Below, piece by piece: positions 22,701 to 33,629 of a DNA stretch of 64,000 nt (the stretch's first letter is position 1; each line of letters starts with the position of its first letter). Location of the stretch: contig NC_083608.1 of NCBI RefSeq assembly GCF_029168945.1, positions 16,076,136 to 16,140,135 on the forward strand, written 5' to 3'. Source of the DNA: Cannabis sativa. Its lineage: Eukaryota > Streptophyta > Magnoliopsida > Rosales > Cannabaceae. Made by a program: the position numbers and the translations under genes. Below the pieces are notes generated by a model, which had not been told where the DNA came from, did not search any database, and saw nothing but the letters and a program-made list of their open reading frames with translations.

Positions 22701-25616
22701 ACCTCTTGGGGTTACTCTGTTTTTAAAATTATATTCAACAGGAAAAATAAGAAACGAAATAACCAAATAAAAGATAAGAAGCGCAAACACTACAGCTAAA
22801 GCTAAACAAACTAGTGCACAAGGGCAAGATACCAATTCTTTTAATCCTTGAAAGCACTTAAGTTACAAGTGTTTTCCCCTTGATTAACCCCTACTGAGAC
22901 CCTCTTTCTTTTGAAACACTTACAAACCAAAGTTTTACCAAGCCACTCCACGATAACAGACCATGATCATTTACAGTCACAGATAGGAAATTCATGTTAT
23001 CATCTATGACCAAACTTTCACCAAATAGTTGTCAAATGATTCGAGTGTCAATACCTCTCTTAACTATTATATCCCAAAAATTTCATTTCCTACCCCATCT
23101 AGACCAGCAAATAATAAATTCTAGAAAGAAAGAGCTTCACCACAACCAGATCACTAACCTGCATTCAAGTTTTCTATTTGATTCCAACCTAGCAAGAAAG
23201 GAGCTTCTAATGAAACTGATCACTGATTGTCTTGACATTGATAATAGACAATATTCAATGCAAATAACTTAGATTTCTTAATTGTGAAGTCTTATAATAC
23301 TAGCTGAGTAGTGAGTACAGAACATACAACAGCAAGTGTACATAGCATTTGGTTCAACTCTTCTTACAATTTTGAAAAGAGAACATTTCCAAAAATAGCA
23401 TAAATAAATTGACAATAAGAAAAATTGAAGTGGAAAAATATAAACATATTGTATTAATATATGTATACATTAGTTAATTTATAATCATAACTCCAAAAGA
23501 ACAAGCGCATATCATTTTAAATCCTCGTTATTGTATATCACCTCCAACTCAACTTAACCCAACGAAATGTTTAACAGCATGTAACGCAGTTCATAAACGT
23601 TTTGGACTTTAGGACGTTAAGTAGAAGCTTGCACTAGTATATGATTAAATATTCCTAGTACATGTCTGTAGCAAAAGGTTCTTTCTAATAACATAAACAA
23701 TTAGGCATAAATCAAAATTCAAAACAAAAGATTCAGGTCTAACCTTGGAAGAGCTTTTAACACTACCAGTTCCTTTACTAGAACCAGTCTGAGAAGCCTT
23801 ATTACTTGACCTTAACAACTGTGTCAAATTCTTCACTGTTGCAGACACAGCAATGGCACTAATAAGGCAAACCGCTGGTGTAGCAACAAGAATTAACCGA
23901 ACCATAACACCGGCAAAATACATGCTTGTGAGCCCATACATTACAATAAATATCGTCGCATCTGATAGCCGTTTGAAGCAAAAATAGAGACCTGCTGGGA
24001 AAAGGAAAAGAAGGATGTGAAAATCAAACATGAAAGATGACCACGCTGTTGGTTGATGCTCCGAGACGGATGCGATAATTGGGATGTGATCCTTTGCATA
24101 AGTAGGATCAAGCAAAGAATAAAATCTTCCAGTCCATGGAGATATATAACCCGATGCCATGCCAACTCCCAAAGCAAGACCACCAACACCAACAGCAGAG
24201 GTAACAGTGATCCTCAAGAAGGCTTGGAATAATTTTGTGTCACTTAACATGTACTTAACCCAGTCCAGAAAATAAAACACCTAAGCAAAAATAATCCAAA
24301 TTAGCCCAAGAAATTGAATCAGGAAATTAAACAAAGAAAAAATTGGAATGGCTCAAATAATCCGTACAATTGTGCCTTATGCATAAAACCAATAAACTAA
24401 CCATTTCAAATACTAAAATTTAAAAAATAACCTCACTTAATTTACTCAATGTGACCAAGATGGTCGCACAATGTAAATTTATAGTCGTTTTGCGACCATA
24501 ATGGTTGTTTATGGTCGCAGAGTATAATTCATCGTTTTTGCGAACTTAGAAGATTATTTTGCTAAAAAAAATTTTTGTAAAGTTATTTTGCTAATAAAAA
24601 ATTTCATGCTTTTTTCTACAAAACACTCTTTCAGGAAAAACTAGCAAGATAAGACCTTTGATACTCGAATAACATGAGCAAACCTGAATCAAGAAGAAGA
24701 CTCCCATGGCAGCCATATGCTCCCCAGACTGAACATGCTGAAAACCCACAAACCGAATTTGCATAGCTAGCAACATTCCCACCACGTACATACAATTATA
24801 AGCAACGTACAATCTCATTGAGTACCTCCCAGTGACCAACAACACCAACACGTAAAGAGGAATCAAATTAATGATAAACACATAACCACCCCAAGCGGAA
24901 ACCATGTAAAAGTAGCCAAAAGCCGAAGCCAGAGACCAAGCCAACGAACCAGTATTAACGGCTTTCACAAACAAGTAGAACGTCAGCAACAAAGCAAAGA
25001 TCGCAACACCCTCATTGTCATAAGACCCAGCTACTGATCTCGAGATATAACCAGGGCAAATTGCGATCAATGCCGCAGCAACTAGACCCGCCCCTGTGTC
25101 CCAAATCTCTTTCCCGAATAAATACGCCACCACAGTCGTGTTGGAGGCGAAAAAAGGCGCGGTCAAGACGCAGACTTCGCGAATATGAACGGTGAAACGG
25201 AGAAATCTGAGCGTCCAATAGATGAACGCAGCGGTGACCATTAGCCCCGGATACAAGGTCCCGCCAATGATCCGGCCGAGAGGGTACCAACTCTCGGAGT
25301 CAAACCAATTCCAGAACTCATAAAAACCCTTCTCAGTCAAGTAAACAGTGGTCCGGTAGTTAAAGTAAGGGTCAAATTCATGGATCATGGACTCATAACG
25401 AAGAACACTGAACAATCGAGTGATGAATGCCAAGATGTAGACAAGGCCTAGAATTGAGACTCGGATCAGGAGCTCCTGTTGCTTGGTCTTGAGCTTGAAA
25501 GACTTGAGGGAAAAATGGGTGAGCAGATCGGGCTTAAGATTAGCCGGGGTAGATGAGGAGGACCCAGATTTGGTAGTGGTGCCGTTGACCGGCTCGGGCT
25601 GGGCCTTCGCCACCAT
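19768..25616 (-). CDS. STT3B: Oligosaccharyltransferase catalytic subunit STT3B (6 exons, 745 aa)
   Basis: Exons run 25616-24684, 24280-23744, 22294-21840, 21399-21277, 20344-20285 and 19897-19768. All have GT-AG borders and the phases agree. STT3 transfers the preassembled glycan from dolichol phosphate to Asn of N-x-S/T sequons in the ER membrane. Visible family elements are the first acidic motif EFDPYFNYR near residue 80, SYDNEG near 198, SVSEHQP near 382 (the external-loop motif that contacts the sequon) and the acceptor-binding WWDYG at 572-576, followed by the conserved NNTWNNTH glycosylation sites. Many hydrophobic segments fill residues 50-470. The few large exons and the 745-aa length fit STT3B better than the many-exon STT3A; this subtype call is from memory of the Arabidopsis genes. 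The intron at 22295-23743 carries a SINE. Confidence 0.93.
22553..22711 (-). mobile_element. tRNA-derived SINE in an STT3B intron
   Basis: On the minus strand it begins CCCCAAGAGGTGGCCTAGTGG, carrying a Pol III A-box-like motif. About 60 bp later it has the B-box-like GGTTCGAAGCCCC, then CCTTGGGGCCACTTGGAGG. Flanking DNA shows an imperfect duplication of about 15 bp (ACTCTGTTTTCAATTTT against ACTCTGTTTTTAAAATT). The same order of motifs occurs at 42221-42464. Confidence 0.75.
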
Positions 25617-25953
25617 GATTGGGAGAAAAGAAAAGAAAATGGAATTTGAATTAAGTTTTTATGAATTGGGAGATTATGCTTTTGGGGAGTGGGACTACAC
25701 AAGTGATTCTGCCATTGGAGGAGCACTAAATAAGAGCTTTAAACCCTAAAGAAATAAATAGGAGAAGCAGTACTTCTGAGCCTCATCCACGGTACGGCCT
25801 ATACGGAGACAGATTTTGGCGAGATCTGAAAACTGAAATTGAGCGAGTTGTGTGTGTGTGTGTGTGAGTGAGTGAGAGCAACTCATTGTTTTTTTTTTTT
25901 TTAATAATAATTATAATAAAATACTTTTGTGAATATTCATTATTTATTTTTTT
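25617..25953. other. STT3B 5' flank
   Basis: It contains AAACCCTAAAG at 25740-25750, a telo-box-like promoter motif common in plant housekeeping genes, and a GT/GA microsatellite at about 25847-25876. No ORF is visible. Confidence 0.4.
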
Positions 25954-27011
25954 GGTAAATACTATTTTGAATATTGTGTTTTGCAAAAGCTACTAATTGG
26001 GATTTTTTGTTTTGTTAAATGATAAAATAAACCATGTATTTCTAAAATTGTATAAATAGGACTTGAACTGATTTTTGTCAACATTAAACTGAATAATAAT
26101 CTAATCTAAAGATGTTATGACAAAACTAGTTACATTTTTTGTATCTGTTCGTGTTAAGAATTGTCTTAAAGTTGGTTATGTTAACAAATAAAATTGTTGA
26201 AAATTAAGCACAGTGTCCTATTTTTACTATTTTGGAAAATATAGAATTTGTTATCCCAAATTTTGCACTCTGACGTGGCATCACGAGAATGGTGACACGT
26301 GAAGTCCACTTGGAGCATTTGCTCGGGAAGATAGACCGAGCAGGATGCCTCGCTGGCACATCCTGAATAAGATATTCAGCGATCCGTGCAGAGCATCCAA
26401 CACTTAGCGAATTCAGCTTTCGCATCATGAGTCATCAGCTCAATCCATATAACTCAGGGATCAACTTACGTGGATATGGCATACACATAATCCCACTATC
26501 AGTGTATTCAGCCTCAATCCCACGATCCTTGCATTCAGCATTGATCACACGATCTTTCTGTTTATGTGCATTGTAACGAGAGAGGAAACTCTTCCTCCTC
26601 AAGTTTCTCAGCCCTATAAATAGTGAGGAATGTTCACTGGACAAGGGACCGAGAGATTGAAAGTCGATACGCAGCTAAGCTAAGACTATATTATTATCTA
26701 AGAATTATATATTCAGAGATACTGTTGTAAGAGCTATAAGAAAAGGAATCTTCTTCCTTGTTCTTGAGTCAATACAAATAACGAGGATTAGGCTATTACC
26801 GAACTGCTCGGGGCTGAACCTCTATAAAATTTCTGTGTCTTATTACTGCTTTATTATATATATTCATTACGACATATCGTTTATCACTTATCAAAAAGAC
26901 TCATTGTCGTTGGCTAAAAGTGAAGTCAACAAAATTCATTTTGTCATTTAACAAAACAGAGGGTCCAATTGATAACTTTTACAAAACACGTGGTCTAAAA
27001 TGGTATTTACC
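25954..27011. mobile_element. Long-TIR DNA element interrupted by an LTR
   Basis: The left end GGTAAATACTATTTTG and the right end read inward GGTAAATACCATTTTAG are matching inverted termini. The inverted similarity extends about 90 bp (through TTTTGTTTTGTTAAATGA on the left and TCTGTTTTGTTAAATGAC on the right). The flanks are T-runs, so a target duplication cannot be measured. An LTR-like sequence occupies most of the interior. No transposase is visible. Confidence 0.7.
26249..26893 (+). mobile_element. Solo LTR, probably Ty3/gypsy
   Basis: It starts TGTTATCCC and has a TATA box (CCCTATAAATAG at about 26613) with LTR-like signals downstream (GTCAATACAAATAACGAGG, then CGAACTGCTCGGGGC), a pattern I associate with gypsy LTRs. 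Base composition and CG content differ from the flanking element. The right edge (26893 or up to 26931) and the target duplication are not certain. No internal domain is attached. Confidence 0.6.
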
Positions 27012-27417
27012 TTTTTTTTTTTTTTTTGAATGAAAGTAACAACTTCATTAAATAGCTAAATCTACTATTACAAAAGACTAAAGAGAGGAGGAAATAGTGC
27101 TCTCAGTAAAACTATGATCAAACCAATTAACAAGAGCCACGAGCCAAATAATAGGCAGTCTTATTAGCAGATCGTTTAACGAGATAAATATTAATATTAT
27201 TGAAAGAAGATAATAAAAGATGACACTCTTTAACAAGCTGACCAAAAATAGAAGGCATGTCAACAAAAATGTGTAAGGCTTGTAAAGCAACAAGACAATC
27301 AATCTCAATTACAACATTTGAAAGATTATTTACTATTATGCAACTTAAAGCCTCTTTGATGCTCATCATTTCAGCCACTGGTGCATTTGAAAGACCAACA
27401 GAGTAGGTTGCAGCAAC
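27012..27417 (-). pseudogene. 3' end of an L1-type LINE (RNase H, 3' UTR, poly(A))
   Basis: The minus strand continues the RNase H domain begun at 37.3 kb (AEMMSIKEALSC, EIDCLVALQAL, VKRSANKTAYYLARGSC), then a short 3' UTR. It ends in an A-run (plus-strand T-run at about 27012-27029), the LINE poly(A) tail. The copia element at 27423-37139 splits it from its other half. Removal of that element joins codons for Val-Val-Ile-Met and Val-Ala-Ala-Thr in frame. Confidence 0.85.
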
Positions 27418-27422
27418 CATAA

Positions 27423-27677
27423 TATTGCGATATGAACAGTTGAGAGAATGAAAAATGAGAGAAACAGAAATTGAATTCATTAATTGGAAAAGGAAAGATA
27501 CAACCGGGTATATATACAGGGGAAATAAAAAGGAAAGCATGACAAGAAAACAACCAAAGAAAGAGAACTAACTAACATAACTAAAACACCTAAAATAACG
27601 GACACAACCAACTGAAATAACTGACAACAGTAACTACATTAACAGCCTTAACAGCCTAAAGTGAAGTAAATCTAATA
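27423..27677 (-). repeat. 3' LTR of the nested copia element
   Basis: 255 bp, nearly identical to 36886-37139. Plus-strand ends are TATTGCG and CTAATA. It is followed directly by the C-run that is the polypurine tract on the minus strand. Confidence 0.88.
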
Positions 27678-27874
27678 TCCCCCCCCCCCCCTCAAGATGG
27701 ACTGTAGATATCATAAACAGTCATCTTGCGTATATGGGATGAGAGAATAGTGGAGGGGAGAGGCTTTGTAAAAGCATCTGCCAACTGTAATGTAGTGTTG
27801 ACAAGAATGAGACGAATAATTGAGGCCTTAATCTTTTCTCGAATGAAATGACAGTCGAGATCAATATGCTTGGT

Positions 27875-28495
27875 TCATTCGTGGAAAGTTGGGTTGTTTG
27901 CGATATGTATGGCAAATTGGTTATCACAATAGATGAAGGCAGGAGCTTGTTGACTGATTTGGAAATCAGTTAATAGGTACTGAATCCAAGTGATCTCACT
28001 GTTGGTGCTGGCAAGAGCCCGAAACTCAGCCTCTGCAGAGCTCTTAGAAACAGTAGTTTGTTTCTTTATTTTCCATGATATGAGGCAGTCGCCTATAAAG
28101 ATGCAAAAGCCGGTTACAAAACGTCTTGTTGTGGGGCAAGCAGCCCAGTCGGAGTCTGAGAAGCCTCTGAGGTGAAGGGACGAGTTTGAGTTGTAAAGAA
28201 GGCCCTGCCCTGGGCTTCCTTTCAAATATATGAGCAAATGGTGCACGACTTGCATATGTGTGGTTTTAGGAGATGACATAAATTGGCTCAAGGTGTTAAC
28301 AGCGAATGTAATGTCAGGACGTGAAAGAGTGAGGTATAGCAGCCTACCTATAAGATGTCTATAGGGAGAGGGGTCATCAAGTTGGTGTCCTTCTTGATCA
28401 TCAAGCTTAGTTCTGGGGTCCATTGGAGTTTTGGCAGGTTTACTTCCTGTGTAGCTGGTGTCCTCAAGGAGTTGGAGAGTGTATTTGTTGGATAT
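27875..28495 (-). pseudogene. RT end and RNase H of the nested copia
   Basis: It continues pol on the left of the inserted LTR (TLQLLEDTSYTGSKP), then has YRHLIGRLLYL, the RNase H motifs FSDSDWAACPTTR and SSAEAEFRALA, and FIYCDNQFAIHIANNP. A stop falls soon after NPTFHE, where family members continue with RTKHIE, so the tail is truncated. Confidence 0.88.
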
Positions 28496-28868
28496 ATTTT
28501 ACCAGCATCTAGATTTACTAACAAGTATGTTTCATTAACATCCTAATATGAATTCTAAAACAATGAAATAAACACATATAAAGTTTAGGAAACCTTACAT
28601 TGGGTGCAACGGAATATAATGACTCCTTCCGTTCAGATATCTAGCCCTTGATTCATTTCTGTAGCAGAGCATTATCAATATCTGAACCTGGATCTCTTTC
28701 TCTCCTTCCTTTGATGCTGAATCTCCTTCTTGTTGGTTGATTTTGCATTATTTGATAAAACCCTATAAGTGTGGCCGGCCATGGGCCTTGGATAATGGGC
28801 CTCACTTATGCAATTTTGCTGTTTTATCATTCCTGCATCTCATTTTCTCAAAGACGCCAATTTTCAAA

Positions 28869-29902
28869 GGGAAATTTCATTTTTAATGCTTAAAAAAATA
28901 CCCTCTAACAAAATTTAAACTTCTAATTAATTTATACAATTAAATGCTATTATTTTCAATTTTTACCCAAAATACCCTCCCTTTCATTTTCCTTCTCTCT
29001 GTCTCTGTCTCTTTCTCTTCCTCACTCTCTCTTCTTCTTCCTCGCACCACCGAGACCAACCAAACCCAGGCACCAAGACCACCCAACCACCACTACCGAA
29101 CCTCCTTTCCTCCACCACCGAACCTCCTCATCTATCCAAAAACCCAGACGAAACCCAGAGGCCCAAGACCGGTCGGACCTCCATAGCACTCAAGCATCGA
29201 AAACCCCAGAGGCCTCGAACCTCTGTCTCCGTCTTCATCTTCGTGTTTATTTTTTTTATTGGATTTTTTTTATTACATTTATCGATAAGTTATCGATATG
29301 TTATCGATAGTTTATCGATGACATTTATCGATAGGTTATCGATAGTATATCGATGACATTTATCGATAAGTTGTCGATAGGTTATCGATAGGTTATCGAT
29401 GATTTCTGTTTGCACACAAAAAAAGCAGTGCGCAGACAAAACCATCGATAAACTATCGATAAACTATCGATAACCCATTGATAATTCCATTTTGGCTAGA
29501 AAATCATACCCTCCACCACCATCTAATGTCTCAAACAAATACAAATTCAATGAGCTTCTGGTTGGGGGAGGGTTAAGTGGGTGGTGGTGAATGGCGATGG
29601 TGGTTGAGAGAAGCTGAGGAGGAGGAAGAGAGAAAGATTTGGGGGTTGTTGGATTAAGTTTTGGGTAGATGAGGAGGTTCGGTGGTGGAGGAGAAGAGGT
29701 TCAGTGGTGGTGGTTGGTGGTCTCGGTGCCTGAGTTTGAGGGAAAGAGAGTGAGGAAGAGAAAGAGACAAAGAGAGAAGGAAAATGAAAGGGAGGGTATT
29801 TTGGGTAGAAATTGAAAACAATAGCATTAAATTGTATAAATTAATTATGAGTCTAAATTTTGTTAGAATGTATTTTTTTAAGCATTAAAAATGAAATTTC
29901 CC
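28869..29902. mobile_element. Fold-back (long-TIR) element with ATCGATAA repeats, 1034 bp
   Basis: Ends are GGGAAATTTCATTTTTAATG and its inverse. Inverted arms extend several hundred bases, including a CT-rich tract (28985-29045) facing a GA-rich tract (29740-29790). The 8-bp target duplication TTTTCAAA is perfect (28861-28868, 29903-29910). The right LTR copy shows the empty site with one TTTTCAAA. The centre (29278-29475) is an array of about a dozen ATCGATA(A/G) units. There is no coding sequence. Confidence 0.92.
29278..29475. repeat. ATCGATAA palindromic repeat array
   Basis: Short units such as TTATCGATAAG, GTTATCGATAG and ACATTTATCGATGAC recur at 8-15 bp spacing on both sides of a small AT-poor loop, forming the tip of the fold-back element. 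Confidence 0.85.
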
Positions 29903-31171
29903 TTTTCAAATTCAACCATTTAAATGTCAATTCTAATTATTTAATAACTAAAAATTAATTAGACATATAAAGTCTCTTAATTAATAAATAAACCTAGAAT
30001 CTCTTTTCTTTACAATTTCGCCCTTGCTTAGTGAAAATTCATAAAGTAGACATAGTCTAACTTTAGAATTATAATTGATTAATCAAAATCAATTAACTGA
30101 GTCTTACAAGCAGTATTGTCTCAACTAGTATGGGGACCATGGGTCTATATATCCGAGCTTCCAATAAGTAGATCAAGAATTTATATCTTAAATTCACTGA
30201 CTTATTAATTCTTCATTGAATCCACGCATAGAACTTAGAATTGCACTCTCAGTATATAGAACGCTCTATATGTTCCGCGATATAGATACATCATTAGTTA
30301 TCCATTGTTATAATCCTAATTTGATCAATGATCCTCTAATAGATGATCTACATTGAATAGGCACTAAGTTACCGTTACACCTTCAATGTATTTTATCCTT
30401 AAAACACTTAGCTCCGTATAAATGATATTTCAGCGAAGTGAAATGAGATCTCCACCATTTATCTCTGTTTAGCCAAGCTCGAAGAATATCATCGTTTCAC
30501 TTCTAAATTCCTATAGAAGTTATAGATTCCATATTTATGTTAGCGCTCCCACTCAATTATACTATCATGTTCCCAAAATGTACGTATCACCCTGACCCAA
30601 AAGTAGGCTTAACTAACAAATCAAAGAACACGTATAATACTCTTGAGATCGAACCTAAACATATCAGGATTAAGATCATTTGATCTAGGATCAATAGGTG
30701 ATATTGAATTGAATAGATATTACGGTAAATTTTAATATATCTAATCAAAGTTCAATATCGGTCCCTTCCGATGTATACTCCATACATCCGATGCTGGTAA
30801 ACTTTGCCAATGTCCTGGAAAGGACATAATACTTATCCAAGGTGTAAGAATACCTATCGCTGATTATCATGTCAGTCTAAATCCAGTGAACTGACAAATC
30901 AGGGAATAAACTTTCGAACATATAATTAAGATTATATTCCACTGTGTTGACAACACTATAATCATTAACAAATTCATATGTTCTGGACTTAAATAGAATT
31001 CATACATTATACGAATAATCATGAAATAAATCATGTGAACCATGCAACAATAAATGTTATTTCTGATCTTTATCAATAAGCAATTATGATTATATTGAAA
31101 TGAGTTTTATTTAGGGCATAAAACCCAACTAGTTACTTGAAGACATTATTATATTGAAATGAGTTTTATTT

Positions 31172-33629
31172 CGTTGTGACAAGAAAACTCCCTCTGCTGA
31201 TCTAGCGATTTCAAAACCCAAGAAGTATTTAAGAGGACCAAGTGCCTTGAGTTGAAATTGGTCATTGAGAGAGTCTTCAGCTGGTGAAGTAATGTAATGT
31301 CAGGTCCGGTTATAATAATGTCGTCTACATAGACGAGTAGAGCAATAAAATTGTCATGAGATCCTCGAGTAAACAAAGTGTAGTCTGCTTGAGATTGAGA
31401 GAATCCTGCTGAGAGAAGAGCATCGGAGAGTTTCTTATACCATTGTCTTGAAGATTGTTTGAGACCGTATCTAGATTTGTGAAGTTTGCAGACCAAATTG
31501 GAATTGTCTTCTGAATTAGGAGGAGTGAATCCCGGGGGTAATGCCATGTAGACTTCTTCTTGAAGATCTTCGTTGAGGAAGGCGTTGTTGATGTCGATTT
31601 GGAGAGTGGGCCATTATTTGATAGAGGAAATGGCCAGTAATAACTTGAAAGTAACCATCTTGGCAACAGGAGAGAAAGTGTCAAAAAAATCTAACCCTTC
31701 TTGTTGAGTGTAACCTTGAGCGACCAGACGTGCCTTGCATCTTTCAACAGAGTCATCACTGTTGTATTTGATCTTGTATACCCAACGACAACCAATAGCT
31801 CTTTTGTGAGGAGGAAGTTTAACCACTGTCCATGTCTTGTTTCGAAGTAGAGCATGAATCTCATTGTCCATAGCATCATTCCACACCTTATATTGTCGGA
31901 CTTGATTGTAATTCTTTGGTTCGAAAAGAGCGGTAACTGCAAGAATAAAAGCTTTGTGAGATTTTGACAATTTATCGTAAGAAAGGAATTTGTGAAGGGG
32001 GTGAGGTGTGGAAGATTGATCTTGTATGGAAGAATTGCATTCATAATCTTGAAGGTATGCAGGAGGTTGAGTTGTTCTAGTTGTTCTTCTTGGTACATCA
32101 TGGCCTGAGTTAGGAACAGTTTCAGGAATAACAGAAGGGTCCTGAGATGTGCTGAGGTCCATGACAGCAGTAGTATTTCTGGGCAGATCAGGTGCTTGAG
32201 GATCAGGAGGCATGACAGTAGCAGCAACAATATTTCTAGGCAAATCAGGTGTTTGAGAGTTAGGAGGCATGGCAGTAGCATTGTGTCCAGGCATATCAGA
32301 CTCTTGAGAGATGTTTGATCTTTTTTCTACAGGGAAATCACTCACATTTGTGTTAGACACATTAGTAGATGGAAAAACTAAATGAGAGAAAGGATCAATA
32401 TTAACATCTGAGGTGTTTAATGTCAGAAAAGGAAAGATATTTTCATGGAAAATTACATTTCGAGAAACAAAAATTTGTTTATCATTTAAGTCATAAAGTT
32501 TGTAACCTTTAATGCCTTGTGGATACCCTATAAAAACACAAGGCTTTGCTCTTGGGGCAAATTTGGTACGATTATCAGTAAGAGTACATGCAAAAGCAAG
32601 GCATCCAAAGTTTCTTAGATTAGAATAGTTCGGAGTAGTACCAAATAATAACTCAAAAGGTGTCTTATTGTGAAGAAGAGGAGTAGGGGTTCTGTTGATT
32701 AAAAAAGTTGCTGTCATTATACATTTAGACCAGAATTTTATTGGCATTTTTACTTGGAAGAAAAGAGCACGAGCCACATTTTATAAATGTTGATGCTTTT
32801 TTTCAGCAATAGCGTTTTGTTTTGGTGTTTCCACGCAAGTGAAGTCATGCATAATTCCAAGTTTCGCAAAAAGATCTTTAAACACAAGTTCAGGTGCATT
32901 ATCAGAACGAAATTTCTTAATAGTGCATTGGAATTGAGTTTGAACATAAGAGAGAAACTGATGCATTATTTCAATAACATCAGATTTATGTCTTAGAAGA
33001 TAGACCCATGTAAATCTTGTGTGATCATCAACCAAAGTCAAAAAGTATTTATAGTTTGAATGGAAACTAATGTGATAAGGGCCCCAAGTATCACAATGGA
33101 CAATATCAAATTTATTTACAGCAGTAGAATTGCTATTAGGGAAAGAAAGCTTTCTTTGCTTTGCTAAAGGAAAAATATAACAAGGTTTGTTCTTATGTAG
33201 GGAGCTAACACTACAGTTTAAAGTGTCACTTAGAAGGGTAAGTCTCCTTTGAGATGGATGTCCCAATCTTGAATGCCAAAGTTCAGCAGTCACATAGAAG
33301 GAGTAAGCATTATGAGTTGAAGCATCCATCACATAGAGGCCACTCATGACCTTACCTCTGCCAATCTCCCTCTGGCTGTGTTTGTCCTGAATAGAGAAAT
33401 CATCAGTATGGAATTTTACTGAAATGGAGCCACTGTTAGTTATGCTGCTGACAAACATGATATTGTATTTAAAACTAGGAACATAAAGCACATCAGTAAG
33501 AATTAAATGCTCATTCACAGCAATGGAACCACTTTGATTAACAAAAATAGATTCATTGTTTGGAAGAATTAACCTGGTTTTGAATATGGGAGACAAATAT
33601 TGAAATAATTTTATATTGTTACATATGTG
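31172..33629 (-). pseudogene. Integrase and reverse transcriptase of the nested copia
   Basis: Three open pieces separated by stops or frameshifts. At 33596-32781 lie GAG-pre-integrase and integrase (LWHSRLGHPSQ, VHCDTWGP, FRSDNAPEL). At 32777-31614 are the integrase end and RT start ([34 protein letters not shown]). At 31547-31172 is the RT core with the catalytic LLVYVDDIIITG. The catalytic sequence is present but the frames are not joined. The left LTR insertion ends the piece after SQR. Confidence 0.88.

Larger units (their letters stand above)
28496..31148 (-). mobile_element. LTR of another copia family, left copy, with rearranged end
   Basis: It begins TGTTGGATATATTTTACCAG at 28496 and follows the right copy (34654-36514) to CATAAAACCCAACTA at about 31131. 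It has two differences: it lacks about 230 bp that in the right copy hold the TATA box, and it contains a 1034-bp fold-back element. After its normal end come about 40 bp that repeat a 23-bp LTR motif (31090-31112 and 31149-31171) before pol resumes. No clean 5-bp target duplication is seen (GTATT on the left). Confidence 0.75.

Noticed and set aside
24420..24560. GGTCGC/GCGACC repeats in an STT3B intron as a possible regulatory hairpin
   Set aside because: Only a few short imperfect units without clear ends or target duplication.
28944..29186. Plus-strand Ser/Pro-rich frame
   Set aside because: It is the CT-rich arm of the fold-back element.
29278..29475. CRISPR-like repeat array
   Set aside because: Units are 8-15 bp, palindromic and without unique spacers, in a plant transposable element.
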